Shown here: piece by piece, positions 1 through 8,660 of the stretch
Position numbering within the stretch: position 1 is the first letter of the stretch
How the letters are laid out: the number at the start of each line of letters is the position of its first letter
Assembly (NCBI RefSeq): GCF_011742165.1
Contig: NZ_JAAQTO010000018.1
Span: 146,829 to 210,828, forward strand
Origin: Billgrantia bachuensis
Lineage (GTDB): Bacteria; Pseudomonadota; Gammaproteobacteria; Pseudomonadales; Halomonadaceae
Reading direction: 5' to 3'
Length of the DNA stretch: 64,000 nt
The notes under the pieces: generated by a model
What the model saw: the letters and a program-made list of their open reading frames with translations, nothing else
Told to the model about the DNA's origin: nothing
Databases searched by the model: none
Program-made: the position numbers and the translations under genes

Positions 1-108
1 CTTGCCCGAGCCGGCCCCGGCCAGCACCAGCATGTTGCCCTGGGGCGCACTCACCGCCTCGCGCTGAGCCGGGTTCAACTGATCGAGAATCGCCGTGACG
101 TCATCCAT
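1..108 (-). CDS. uvrD: DNA helicase II UvrD, N-terminal fragment
   Basis: Only the first 36 codons are inside the window; the gene runs off the left edge on the minus strand. The peptide begins MDDVTAILDQLN, continues with a QREAV Q-motif and reaches the Walker A segment LAGAGSGK at the edge. This matches the start of UvrD/PcrA (superfamily 1A, ATP-dependent 3'-5' helicase of nucleotide excision and mismatch repair) better than Rep, whose N-terminus is shorter before the Walker A motif. The ATG is at 108. The call rests on this short but diagnostic stretch. Confidence 0.8.
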   Translation of the reverse strand, partial: MDDVTAILDQLNPAQREAVSAPQGNMLVLAGAGSGK

Positions 109-407
109 GGAAGGGGTCTGCCGCTGGAAAATTGATCGCCCAGCTTAGCATATTGAACCCTGTGAGGCCTGGCGTTGCCAGGCGCGGTACGATTCGCGAC
201 ACGCTCGGACGAAACCCTGACGCGCCACTGGCCGCCTGCGCGTCGCGTCGGAACAAGGTCCCTCTTGCCGACGCTAAATCGACATCCCTGTCGATTTCCG
301 CGCGCGGCTGCGTTGGCGTCAGCGTCCTCGCTAAGGTCGCGCCATCTGCACCGCGCCAGCCCCGTTCTCGTGTGAGCGGCGCCTGGGATAGCCGAGTGCT
401 CTGGCCG
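109..407. other. gene-free interval between uvrD and hexR
   Basis: About 300 bases between the uvrD start and the stop of the HexR-like gene. The long plus-strand open frame that crosses it is antisense to the regulator and has no recognisable protein content. It should hold the uvrD promoter on the minus strand, but I see no convincing -35/-10 pair, terminator or repeat. Confidence 0.4.
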
Positions 408-1271
408 CTAGGGCTTACCTTCCTGTTCCGGAAACCTCAGCGGCGTCAGGCTCTTCTTCACCGCCTTGAGCTGCTCTGCGAGCCTCGGCCCGCGGGTCTT
501 GGCCACGCCCACGGCAAGCACGTCGACCAGCACCAGGTGGGCGATACGCGAGCTCATCGGCGTATATATCTCGGTGTCCTCGTGGACATCGATATACAGC
601 GGCAGGGTCACCTCCTCGGCCAGCGGCGAGCCACTGGGGCACAGGCCGATCACAGTAGCCCCCGCCTCGCGGGCCAGGCGCACGCTGGCCACCAGGGCGC
701 GGGTGCGGCCGGTCTGGGAGATCGCCACCACCACGTCACCCTCCTTGAGCGTCACCGCCGACATGTTCTGCATGTGCGGGTCGGCATAGGCGGCGGTGGA
801 GATCTGCAGGCGGAAGAACTTGTGCTGGGCATCGAAGGCCACCGCGCCGGAAGCGCCGAAGCCGTAGAACTCGACCCGATTGGCCATGGCCAGCGCCTGG
901 ATCGCTCGGCTCATGGCATCGTTGTCGAGCCGATCGCGCACCGACAGCAAGGTACCCACGGTGGAGTCGAAGATGCTCTGCGAGAACTCGGCGACCGAGT
1001 CGTCGTCGTTCATCGTGAACTGGGCGAACTGACTGCCCGAGGCCAGCATTTGCGCCAGCTTGAGCTTGAAGTCCTGAAATCCGTTGCAGCCCAGCGCCCG
1101 ACAGAAACGCACCACGGTCGGTTCGCTCACCTTGGCCTCGGTGGCCAGGTCGACGATGCGCATATGGATCACTTCGTCGGGGTTGCGAAGCACGAAGCGC
1201 GCCACTTTCTGCTCGGAGCGGCGGAAATGCTCCATGCGGCGTCTCATTTCATCGAACAGGGCGCGGCTCAC
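408..1271 (-). CDS. hexR: MurR/RpiR family regulator, HexR-like
   Basis: Protein of 287 aa with an RpiR-type helix-turn-helix at about residues 1-77 (core KVSEPTVVRFCRALG) and a sugar-isomerase SIS domain at about 125-255 (YGFGASGAVAFDAQHKFFR, then ISQTGRTRALV). Length and both domains match HexR of Pseudomonas, which represses glucose catabolism genes (zwf, edd/eda) and is released by 2-keto-3-deoxy-6-phosphogluconate bound to the SIS domain. The spacing of conserved blocks, including the DTEIYTPMSSRI segment, follows HexR closely. The gene is not next to zwf, glk or eda here; it sits between uvrD and a small unknown gene. Function is by homology; the exact regulon is inferred. Confidence 0.8.
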   Translation of the reverse strand: MSRALFDEMRRRMEHFRRSEQKVARFVLRNPDEVIHMRIVDLATEAKVSEPTVVRFCRALGCNGFQDFKLKLAQMLASGSQFAQFTMNDDDSVAEFSQSIFDSTVGTLLSVRDRLDNDAMSRAIQALAMANRVEFYGFGASGAVAFDAQHKFFRLQISTAAYADPHMQNMSAVTLKEGDVVVAISQTGRTRALVASVRLAREAGATVIGLCPSGSPLAEEVTLPLYIDVHEDTEIYTPMSSRIAHLVLVDVLAVGVAKTRGPRLAEQLKAVKKSLTPLRFPEQEGKP

Positions 1272-1460
1272 GCGGAACTCCTTGGTAGACGAACGCAGAG
1301 GCTCAGTATGCCTGATCCGGCTCGCTTGGGGGAGTTTCCCTATGAAAGCGTGGAATGGCCCACTTCGTCACGAAACTGTCAAGTAGGGTATAGTAAAGAT
1401 GCTGTGATTTGATCTTGTACCAGAGAAGATAAGGCACAGAAGAAGAAGGGAGAGTCGATC

Positions 1461-1661
1461 ATGAGTAAGGTCGAACGGGTCACTTCCGTCAAGAACGAAC
1501 TTCTCGACATCTTCATGAGCATCAATGTCGCCGAGCATGAGAAGCGCTCCCGCAGCGCCGCTCAGCGTAACCTGCGAGCCCGGCGCGGCATCGAGTTGCA
1601 CCAGGAGTTCAAGCAGCTGGAGCGCGACATCGCCGATCTGGCCGACGAAGAGAAACACTGA
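1461..1661 (+). CDS. small basic/acidic protein, PA3496-like
   Basis: Protein of 66 aa without signal peptide or membrane segment. The C-terminal half is strongly helical and charged (ARRGIELHQEFKQLERDIADL), resembling the small PA3496 family described as putative envelope-integrity proteins in pseudomonads. A good ribosome binding site (GGGAGAG, 6 nt before ATG) precedes the start, and a GC-rich hairpin follows the stop directly. A weak -10-like TATAGT lies at 1389-1394. It is divergent from the HexR-like gene and convergent with the transporter. The family assignment is tentative; the biochemical role is unknown. Confidence 0.55.
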   Translation: MSKVERVTSVKNELLDIFMSINVAEHEKRSRSAAQRNLRARRGIELHQEFKQLERDIADLADEEKH

Positions 1662-1662
1662 A

Positions 1663-1684
1663 ACGGCCGCCAAGAGGCGGCCGT
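1663..1684 (+). terminator. GC-rich hairpin after the PA3496-like gene
   Basis: Perfect 9-bp stem (ACGGCCGCC / GGCGGCCGT) with an AAGA loop, starting two bases after the stop codon. No T-run follows, so termination strength is uncertain. It may act together with the next hairpin between the convergent genes. Confidence 0.55.
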
Positions 1685-1699
1685 GAAGGCAGACAACTC

Positions 1700-1720
1700 A
1701 AGCCCCGCCCGGCGGGGCTT
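1700..1720 (-). terminator. hairpin downstream of the NSS transporter gene
   Basis: Nearly uninterrupted palindrome AAGCCCCGCC / GGCGGGGCTT located 25 nt beyond the transporter stop on the minus strand. Position between convergent genes supports a terminator; there is no strong T-tract. Confidence 0.5.
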
Positions 1721-1744
1721 AGGGGGGTCGTCACCCCGGTAGCG

Positions 1745-3091
1745 TCACCCCAGCAAAGAGTGAATGAACACCGCGACCACGCCCAGCGGCGCCACGTAAC
1801 GCGCCACCACGAGCCACAGCGACTCGCTACCGCCGGAGAGATTGAGTTCGTCGGCCACGCTCTTACGATCCAGGCACCAGGCAACGAACAGGATCGCGCC
1901 GAGGCCTGTCAGGGGCAGCAGAATCTTGCTGGTGAAGGTATCCAGCAGGTCGAAGATGTTGAGCCCCATGATCAGAACATCCCCCAGCATGTTGAACGAG
2001 AGCAGAGCGAGGATACCCAGTATCCATACCGCCACCCCGCTGATCAGGGTCGCCACGACGCGCGAGAGCGGCGTGCGCTCCTCGACGAACTCCACCACCG
2101 GTTCCAGCAGCGAGATGGCCGAGGTCAACGCCGCGAAGGTCAGCAGCAAAAAGAACGCCAGGCCAAGCAGAGTGCCGCCGGCCATGTTGCCGAAGGCCAG
2201 CGGCAGCGTGACGAAGATCAGCCCTGGGCCCGAAGCGAGATCCAGTCCGTTGGCAAACACGATGGGGAAGATCGCCAGACCCGCCAGCAAGGCGATGCCG
2301 GTATCGAGGATGATCACGGTACGGGCGGTGCCCAGCAGGTTGACCTCTTCTCCCAGGTAGGAGCCGTAGGCCATCATGATGCCCATGCCCAGCGAGAGGG
2401 TGAAGAAAGCCTGCCCCATGGCAGCCAACACCACCTCGCCGTTGATGGCGCCCCAGTCGGGCCGGAACATGAAGGAGAGCGCCTCACCGAAGTGACCGGT
2501 CGTCATGCCGTAGCCCACCAGGACCAGCATCAGGATTACCAGCGCCGGCATCATGGTTCGAACAGCCCCTTCCAGTCCCTTGGTCACGCCGCGGGCCACG
2601 ATGCCGATGACCAGCACCATGAAAAGGGTGTGCCATAGCAACAGCACACCGGGGCTGGCCAGCATACCGGCGAAGACGCCACCGACTTCCTCGGCATTCT
2701 GGCCGCTGAACGTACCGGTGATCGAACCCAGCGTGTAGGAGAGCGACCAGCCACCGATCACGCTGTAGAAGGAAAGGATCAGGAAGGCGCCCAGAACGCC
2801 GCTGACACCGACCAACACCCAGGCCGGCAAGTGTCCGCCCCGGCGCGCGAGTTCGGACATGGCATTGATCGGGTTCTTCTGACCACGCCGACCGATCAGC
2901 CACTCTGCCACCAGGATCGGCAGACCGATGACGGCGATGCAGAGCAGGTAGACCAGGACGAAAGCTGCCCCTCCGCTCTCGCCCACCATATAGGGAAACT
3001 TCCAGATATTGCCCAGCCCCACCGCCGAACCAGCGGCCGCGAGCACGAAGGTCATCTTCGATGACCATTGCGCATGTACGAGTTTAGACAT
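1745..3091 (-). CDS. sodium-dependent transporter, NSS (SNF) family
   Basis: 448-aa integral membrane protein of the neurotransmitter:sodium symporter family. The N-terminal signature is clear: AAAGSAVGLGNIWKFPY at residues 18-34, the unwound TM1 that forms the sodium and substrate sites in LeuT and MhsT. About 11-12 hydrophobic segments follow, including GQAFFTLSLGMGIMMAYGSY, which corresponds to the TM6 substrate-site helix. Bacterial members import amino acids (often hydrophobic or aromatic) with sodium, which suits a halophile. The substrate cannot be read from sequence. The gene stands alone between a convergent small gene and the DUF72 gene. Confidence 0.88.
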   Translation of the reverse strand: MSKLVHAQWSSKMTFVLAAAGSAVGLGNIWKFPYMVGESGGAAFVLVYLLCIAVIGLPILVAEWLIGRRGQKNPINAMSELARRGGHLPAWVLVGVSGVLGAFLILSFYSVIGGWSLSYTLGSITGTFSGQNAEEVGGVFAGMLASPGVLLLWHTLFMVLVIGIVARGVTKGLEGAVRTMMPALVILMLVLVGYGMTTGHFGEALSFMFRPDWGAINGEVVLAAMGQAFFTLSLGMGIMMAYGSYLGEEVNLLGTARTVIILDTGIALLAGLAIFPIVFANGLDLASGPGLIFVTLPLAFGNMAGGTLLGLAFFLLLTFAALTSAISLLEPVVEFVEERTPLSRVVATLISGVAVWILGILALLSFNMLGDVLIMGLNIFDLLDTFTSKILLPLTGLGAILFVAWCLDRKSVADELNLSGGSESLWLVVARYVAPLGVVAVFIHSLLG

Positions 3092-3222
3092 GGTTCACCT
3101 ATTGTTGTGTGTCTGGTCGTTGATCTTTCTCAAGCGCAAAAACACAGAAGATAGGAGGGTTTTTGGCTCGAATGCCGGCAAATTTATCCGATCATACGCT
3201 CGAACGCCAGTAACGATGTCAG

Positions 3223-4089
3223 TCAGAACAGGCTCGTTTGCCGCTCCCCGGCAAAAGCACCCAGAGGTGGCAGGTCGATGTCGCAGGCAAGCGCCTGGAA
3301 GAGCCGCCTGGCCAGTTGCGGAGCCTGACGGTTGTCAGCGGTATGCACAAACAAGAAAGGGGTTTTCCCCTGTTTTATCCACAGCTTGATCTGTCCAACC
3401 CACGGCTGGAAGTGATCCCTATTGATTGACTCTTCCAGATGCCCGATGAAGCGAATCAACGGCTGGTTTCCCGTGGAAAGCACGTGTAATGGGCATCTTG
3501 GCTTTTCACTCTGGGCGTGGGCCAGAGCCGGGCTGCCTTCCGCTGTTGTCGAAAACAACGCACGGACGTCGAGCATGGCGCGGTTGGCGCCATGAGTTAT
3601 CAACAGGCGGTTCAAGGCAACTTCGGCCATCCCCTTGTGGAAAAACTCGGGATGACGAACCTCCACGGCGCAGGGAATGCCAGCCGGCCAGCGCAACAGC
3701 AACGCCTCTAGCCGGGGCAGTTCGGCGAAGCCGAAATCCCGCGGCAACTGAACGAGCAGCGGGCCCAGGCGATCATGCAGCGGCGCGAGCGCGTCGAGAA
3801 AGGCATCGAACTCGGCCTCGACGTCGTGTAGACGCTTCCCATGGGTGAGTGTCGCCGGCAACTTGAAGCAGAAACGGAAGGAGGGGGGAGCCAGGCGCGA
3901 CCAGCCTGCCACCGTCTCCGCTCTGGGTGCACCGCTGTAGAAGGTCGTGTTGCCCTCCACCGCGGAGAAGACCTGAGCGTAGTCGGCCAGCCAACTCTCC
4001 TGGCCAGCGTAGGGCGGGTAAAGGGAGCCACACCACTCGGGATTGGCCCACATGGGCAAACCCAGATACAGTCCGGACAACCTTTTCAT
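3223..4089 (-). CDS. yecE: DUF72 domain protein, YecE-like
   Basis: 288-aa protein of the DUF72/YecE family (TIM-barrel-like fold, function not established). Family hallmarks are present: a start reading GLYLGLPMWANPEW, then VEGNTTFYS, FRFCFKLPATLTHGKRL, VEVRHPEFF and NPLIRFIG, and it ends with SLF like E. coli YecE. I chose the ATG at 4089; the frame is open to 4209, but the extra residues are not family-like and overlap the divergent gene's start. An AGGAG lies only one base before this ATG, so a TTG three codons later is an alternative start. Confidence 0.85.
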   Translation of the reverse strand: MKRLSGLYLGLPMWANPEWCGSLYPPYAGQESWLADYAQVFSAVEGNTTFYSGAPRAETVAGWSRLAPPSFRFCFKLPATLTHGKRLHDVEAEFDAFLDALAPLHDRLGPLLVQLPRDFGFAELPRLEALLLRWPAGIPCAVEVRHPEFFHKGMAEVALNRLLITHGANRAMLDVRALFSTTAEGSPALAHAQSEKPRCPLHVLSTGNQPLIRFIGHLEESINRDHFQPWVGQIKLWIKQGKTPFLFVHTADNRQAPQLARRLFQALACDIDLPPLGAFAGERQTSLF

Positions 4090-4192
4090 ACTCCTGTAAC
4101 AAAAATAATCGGAAACGACGCGGGCCGAGTGGCAGCATGAGCTTCCCGCCCAGGCTGCACAAGGAAGATGCGCCACTGCTGCGCCGAATGCC

Positions 4193-4795
4193 ATGGAAAC
4201 GACATTCAATCTCGCGCTATTTGCCCAACTGAACGCTGCGCCCGATAGCGACCCCCGCCTGCTGCTGTTGGCGGAAATTTTCGCCGTCTATCTGATCTGG
4301 CTGGTGCCGGCCCTGCTGGTCATCGGCTGGCTACGCGGCAGCGAACGCTTGAAGCGCCCCTTGCTCGAGGCTTTCGTGGCCACTCTGCTCGCCCTGGCGG
4401 CGAGCTGGCTGATCGGGCATCTCTGGCCCAGCCCGCGGCCTTTCATGATTCCCATCGGCCAGACATTCCTGGAACATGAGCCTACCCCGGCCTTTCCCAG
4501 CAACCATGCCACGATCATGCTGACCATGGCTTTCAGCCTGCTGCTGCATGCCGGTACCCGACGCATCGGGCGCTACCTGCTACTGCTGGCGATCCCGGTT
4601 GCCTGGGCGCGGATCTTCCTCGGCGTGCATTTTCCGCAGGACATGTTCGGCGCCCTGCTGCTGGCCGCGGGCTTGGCCACGCTGGTCGGTGCCAGCCGCG
4701 CCTGGCTTATCCTGCCGTTCTATTACCATGTCGCCATGCGGCTCTATCTTCTGCTGTTCGCTCCGCTGATTCGCCGTGGCTGGGTGGAGCGCTGA
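4193..4795 (+). CDS. PAP2-family phosphatase, probable undecaprenyl-diphosphatase
   Basis: 200-aa membrane protein with the three-part PAP2 phosphatase signature: the PSPRPF block of motif 1, PSNHA in motif 2 (catalytic histidine) and RIFLGVHFPQD in motif 3. Five to six hydrophobic segments are visible. Size and topology match BcrC/YbjG enzymes, which dephosphorylate undecaprenyl diphosphate on the periplasmic side and so recycle the lipid carrier for peptidoglycan and LPS. A second, unrelated enzyme for the same reaction (UppP) is encoded at 11.2-12.0 kb. It is divergent from the DUF72 gene with about 100 bp between starts. Substrate is inferred; other lipid phosphates are possible. Confidence 0.8.
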   Translation: METTFNLALFAQLNAAPDSDPRLLLLAEIFAVYLIWLVPALLVIGWLRGSERLKRPLLEAFVATLLALAASWLIGHLWPSPRPFMIPIGQTFLEHEPTPAFPSNHATIMLTMAFSLLLHAGTRRIGRYLLLLAIPVAWARIFLGVHFPQDMFGALLLAAGLATLVGASRAWLILPFYYHVAMRLYLLLFAPLIRRGWVER

Positions 4796-4835
4796 GCGCC
4801 CCACCCCATGCCAACGCGACAGAGTTGTCGCAGAA

Positions 4836-6545
4836 TCAGAACTGGCTAAGCAGCCAATCGCCGGGTTCGTCGTTCATCAACAGCTGGCCGTCCTGAAGCA
4901 ACAAATGCAGGGAGTAACGATCCTCTTTGTCGCGACGCACCACGCCAAGCTCCAGCATCGGCTGTAAACTTTCGGCGACCAACTCCTTGGCCATCGCGTC
5001 GAGTTCGTTGCCGGAAACCATCCCGCTGTACTGCTGACGCAGCGACTCGCGGGCGACCTTGTGCAGCAGCACCGCCGGAGCATTCACATTCAGGTCCAAG
5101 CGGTTTTCAGGGGCCAGCAACATGCGCTCGTCGAAGGTACCAAAATCGTGGAAGCCGAGGTCGGCTTCCAGCTCCAGGTCAGCCCTCGCATCACCGATGC
5201 TGAACGACACGGGCTTGAAGCTGAAAACAGAGCGGCCTGAAATCAACGTCTCTCCAACTTGCTCCATACGCTCGAAAACGGGAAGCACGACGTTGGGATC
5301 GTCGAGCTGGAAGACATCGATGGCTTCGTAAATCAGGCTCCATAGCGCGTCGTATTCCGTAAGCGGCAGTTGCCCGTAACTCGACTCGACATGAAACGCG
5401 ATCGGCTCTTCCATGCCCTGAATCCGCAGGTCGTTGGCCGACCATAATTGAGCGACCTGGAAGTGCGACTCTGATTCCGGTGCTAGCCCCAGGCGGAAGT
5501 TGGCACTTTGCGCCGTCAGGCCCGGTGAATGCTGCTCGCGTAGCGTCAACCCATCGAGGCTGACCCCCAACTGGCCATACCAACTGTTGCCACCCTGGCG
5601 GGATGCGTCGATATCGGCATTGAAACCGTCCATGGCCAGGTAGAGATCCGGTTCCTCGGATTCGAAACCCTCTAGCTCCAAGTGCGTCGTGAAGTGCTCG
5701 AAACGCCCCTGCTCATCGAAGAGCAGCTTGACCTCGACGCTCTGCCCTTCGATTCTCGAGTCGCTCACCTGCTGCAGATCGCGGCTCTCCGTCAACATCG
5801 GCGCATCGTCCGCCCGGAACGCGACTTCACGCAGTACGCCCTGGGGAAAGGAGGCCACGAGATTCGAGGTGGAACCCTCGAAGGTGTGGATAGCGGTGGG
5901 TTCCTCCAGCCGGGCCTGACCCAGGCGATTGGAACTGCGATACTCTCCACTGGCCGGGTCGTAGCGGAAATCGCCGCCCTGGTAATCGGCGACGTAACGC
6001 AGGTCCAGCCCCGCATCGGCGAGCAGCGGACCGGCGACCAGCGCCATCTCCATGGGCGCCCATTCGCCCTGCACCACCCGGTCGAAGCCGACCCGGGCAT
6101 CGTAACGGGAAAGAACTGCCTCTTCTTCCAGTTGGATCAGTTGCTCGAACAGCCAACCCGACGCTTCGGCTCGCCCTTCGAGGCTGGCCAGGGCGCCCAT
6201 GAAGGGCCCATGGGTGATCAAATCCTCGACGGCGATCCTCAACGGCTCCCCTTCGAGATCCAGTGCCAGGTTGGATGCAAGAAGCTGTTGGTAAGTCTGG
6301 GCAAATTCCGGTTCGAGAATCAACTCATAACTGGCGCGTGCCTCGAACCAACTACGCTCATAAATCTGTTTCTCGACCTGAATATAATCAAATTTCTCTA
6401 GTTGCTGCAGATAGCCGGCGTACTGCTGCTCTATCTGACGTCCCATCCAGTAGGGGGCTCCCAGGCCTGCGATTAATGCTAACCCTACAATGGCCGCCAC
6501 TGTTTTCTTCAGGGCACTTCCCCGTCGTTCCTGTCCTTTCCCCAC
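4836..6545 (-). CDS. YdgA family protein (DUF945)
   Basis: 569-aa protein with an N-terminal signal anchor (KKTVAAIVGLALIAGLGAPYWMG, residues about 13-35) and a large, mostly beta-predicted periplasmic or inner-membrane-facing part. The opening segment with GRQIEQQY and a Y-rSWF pattern is typical of the YdgA/DUF945 family of E. coli, whose function is unknown. The chosen GTG at 6545 has AAAGGA about 8 nt upstream; a downstream ATG is not available close to the anchor. Upstream lies a possible mobile palindromic element and then glmS. Confidence 0.75.
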   Translation of the reverse strand: MGKGQERRGSALKKTVAAIVGLALIAGLGAPYWMGRQIEQQYAGYLQQLEKFDYIQVEKQIYERSWFEARASYELILEPEFAQTYQQLLASNLALDLEGEPLRIAVEDLITHGPFMGALASLEGRAEASGWLFEQLIQLEEEAVLSRYDARVGFDRVVQGEWAPMEMALVAGPLLADAGLDLRYVADYQGGDFRYDPASGEYRSSNRLGQARLEEPTAIHTFEGSTSNLVASFPQGVLREVAFRADDAPMLTESRDLQQVSDSRIEGQSVEVKLLFDEQGRFEHFTTHLELEGFESEEPDLYLAMDGFNADIDASRQGGNSWYGQLGVSLDGLTLREQHSPGLTAQSANFRLGLAPESESHFQVAQLWSANDLRIQGMEEPIAFHVESSYGQLPLTEYDALWSLIYEAIDVFQLDDPNVVLPVFERMEQVGETLISGRSVFSFKPVSFSIGDARADLELEADLGFHDFGTFDERMLLAPENRLDLNVNAPAVLLHKVARESLRQQYSGMVSGNELDAMAKELVAESLQPMLELGVVRRDKEDRYSLHLLLQDGQLLMNDEPGDWLLSQF

Positions 6546-6584
6546 GTCGATATCCTTTTCTCGTTCTTCGTTTAATTGAAATTA

Positions 6585-6712
6585 GGCTTTGTCTGAAAAG
6601 TCGGCGAGGGAAGGCCAGACAAGGCAAAAATCGGCGAAAAGACGGAGTTTGAGTACTTTGAGCCGATTTTTAACGCCGTATGGCCGAGCGCAGCCAATTT
6701 TCGGACATAGCC
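6585..6712. repeat. possible MITE/REP-like palindromic element
   Basis: About 128 bp between the YdgA-like gene and glmS. Its ends are 15-nt imperfect inverted repeats: GGCTTTGTCTGAAAA at 6585-6599, and GGCTATGTCCGAAAA read on the minus strand from 6712 to 6698 (13 of 15 identical). Inside is a perfect 10-bp inverted repeat (AAAAATCGGC at 6626-6635, GCCGATTTTT at 6662-6671), so the whole unit could fold into one long hairpin. No clear target duplication is visible and no second copy was noticed in this window. Confidence 0.5.
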
Positions 6713-6714
6713 CA

Positions 6715-6743
6715 GGCAGCAATAAGCCATGCCTATTGCTGCC
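6715..6743 (-). terminator. hairpin downstream of glmS
   Basis: Perfect 10-bp stem GGCAGCAATA / TATTGCTGCC with a 9-nt loop, about 60 nt past the glmS stop and abutting the palindromic element. There is no T-run, so it may be a weak terminator or part of the repeat. Confidence 0.4.
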
Positions 6744-6804
6744 GGACTTCAAGCGAGAAGTTTAACGACAAGAAACGAGAAAAGTAAGATTACTTATGCT
6801 AGTT

Positions 6805-8640
6805 TCATTCAACCGTCACCGACTTGGCCAGGTTGCGCGGCTGATCGACATCGGTGCCCTTCAGTACCGCTACATGATAGCTCAACAACTGCAGCGGCAC
6901 GGTATACAGGATCGGGGCCAGGGCCTCGTGCACATGGGGCAGCAGCAGCACCCTGACGCCCTCCTCCTCCATGATCTCGACCCGCTCGTCGGCGAAGACG
7001 AAGAGTTCACCGCCCCGTGCCTTCACTTCCTGCAGGTTCGACTTCAGCTTGTCGAGCAGCTCGTCGTTGGGGGCGACGGAAATGACCGGCATCTCGCTGT
7101 CCACCAGAGCCAGCGGTCCGTGCTTGAGTTCACCGGCAGGGTAAGCCTCGGCGTGGATGTAGGAAATCTCCTTGAGCTTGAGCGCTCCTTCGAGAGCGAT
7201 GGGGAAATGCGCACCGCGCCCGAGGAACAAGGCATGGTGCTTCTCGGCGAAAGCCGTCGACAACGCCTCGATGGCGCCGTCCAGCTGCAGCACACGGCCC
7301 ACCAGTTGCGGCAGGGCTCGCAGACCTGCGACCACTTCGGCCTGGGTCTCGGCGGCAAGCCCCTTGGCTCGCCCCATGGCCAGGGTCAGCAGCATCAGTG
7401 CCGTGAGCTGGGTGGTGAAAGCCTTGGTGGAAGCGACGCCGATCTCGGGTCCGGCCTGGGTCATCAGGGTCAGGTCCGATTCCCGCACCAAGGAACTGCC
7501 CGGCACATTGCAGATCGCCAGGCTGCCGAGATAGCCCTTTTCACGGGCAAAGCGCAGCGCCGCCAAGGTATCGGCGGTCTCGCCGGACTGCGACAAGGTG
7601 ACGAACAGGGTACCTTCGGGCACCACCACGGTGCGGTAGCGATACTCCGAGGCCACCTCCACCTGCACGGGTATCCCGGCATAGCGCTCGAGCCAGTAGC
7701 GCGCCACCAGGCCGGCGTGATAACTGGTGCCACAGGCCACGATATGCACCTGCCTGACCCGCGTGAACAGCGCCTCGGCATCGGGGCCGAAGCACTCGGC
7801 AGGCACGCTGCGTTCACCCAAGCGTCCCTCGAGGGCCGCTGCGATCACCGCCGGCTGCTCGAAGATCTCCTTCTGCATAAAGTGGCGATACTCGCCCTTG
7901 CTGGCGGCACCGTCACCATGCTCGAAGGATTGAACCGGGCGCTGCACAGCCTGGCCATGGGCGTCGAAGATCTCGATGCGACCGCCAGCGGCAATCCGCA
8001 CCACATCGCCTTCCTGAAGGTAGATGAAGCGGTCGGTGACCTGCAGCAGTGCCAGCGGATCAGAGCCGAGGAAAGCCTCATCGATACCCACTCCCACCAC
8101 TAACGGGCTGCCCTTGCGCGCGCCGACGATGACATCGGGCTCGTCGGCATGTACTACCGCCAGCGCGTAGGCGCCCTCGAGGCGCGCCAGGCCCCGCTGC
8201 ACGGCGGCCAGCAGGCCGTCACCGCGCTGGTATTCGTGCTCCAGCAGATGGGCCACCACCTCGGTATCGGTCTGCGAGGAGAAGGGGTACCCGCCTGCCT
8301 GCAATTCACGCCGCAGCGGCTCGTGATTCTCGATGATACCGTTGTGCACCAGCGCCAGCCGGTCGCCCGACTGATGCGGGTGGGCATTCTCCTCGCTGGG
8401 CTTGCCGTGGGTGGCCCAACGGGTGTGAGCGATACCGCAGCGGCCCGGCAGAGCAGCCTCTGCAAGCAAGGACTCGAGTGCGGCCACCTTGCCCAGCGCC
8501 CGGCGGCGATGCAGCTCGCCGGAACCGGTGAGCACGGCCATGCCGGCCGAATCGTAACCGCGATATTCCAGCCGTCTGAGCCCTTCGAGCAGGATGCCTT
8601 CCACGTTGCGCTCGGCAACGGCACCAACGATTCCACACAT
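6805..8640 (-). CDS. glmS: glutamine--fructose-6-phosphate aminotransferase (isomerizing)
   Basis: 611 aa, as expected for GlmS (609 in E. coli). It makes glucosamine-6-phosphate from fructose-6-phosphate and glutamine, the first step of UDP-GlcNAc synthesis. The protein starts MCGIVGA, with Cys2 as the N-terminal nucleophile of the glutaminase domain (about 1-240; RRLEYRGYDSAG and HTRWATHG visible). Two SIS isomerase domains follow and the C-terminus ends in LAKSVTVE, the conserved tail. The ATG at 8640 has GAGGAA upstream; the open frame further upstream is spurious. It lies 20 nt after glmU, almost certainly in one operon. Confidence 0.97.
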   Translation of the reverse strand: MCGIVGAVAERNVEGILLEGLRRLEYRGYDSAGMAVLTGSGELHRRRALGKVAALESLLAEAALPGRCGIAHTRWATHGKPSEENAHPHQSGDRLALVHNGIIENHEPLRRELQAGGYPFSSQTDTEVVAHLLEHEYQRGDGLLAAVQRGLARLEGAYALAVVHADEPDVIVGARKGSPLVVGVGIDEAFLGSDPLALLQVTDRFIYLQEGDVVRIAAGGRIEIFDAHGQAVQRPVQSFEHGDGAASKGEYRHFMQKEIFEQPAVIAAALEGRLGERSVPAECFGPDAEALFTRVRQVHIVACGTSYHAGLVARYWLERYAGIPVQVEVASEYRYRTVVVPEGTLFVTLSQSGETADTLAALRFAREKGYLGSLAICNVPGSSLVRESDLTLMTQAGPEIGVASTKAFTTQLTALMLLTLAMGRAKGLAAETQAEVVAGLRALPQLVGRVLQLDGAIEALSTAFAEKHHALFLGRGAHFPIALEGALKLKEISYIHAEAYPAGELKHGPLALVDSEMPVISVAPNDELLDKLKSNLQEVKARGGELFVFADERVEIMEEEGVRVLLLPHVHEALAPILYTVPLQLLSYHVAVLKGTDVDQPRNLAKSVTVE

Positions 8641-8660
8641 GACGATTCCTCGCGCTTGCC

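Noticed and set aside
132..1412. 426-aa plus-strand open frame over the hexR gene
   Set aside because: Antisense to a clear regulator, His/Arg-rich composition typical of a GC-rich shadow frame, no homology or ribosome binding site.
6713..6804. glmS ribozyme
   Set aside because: The ribozyme is found in the 5' leader of glmS in Gram-positive bacteria; here the gene is translated directly after glmU.
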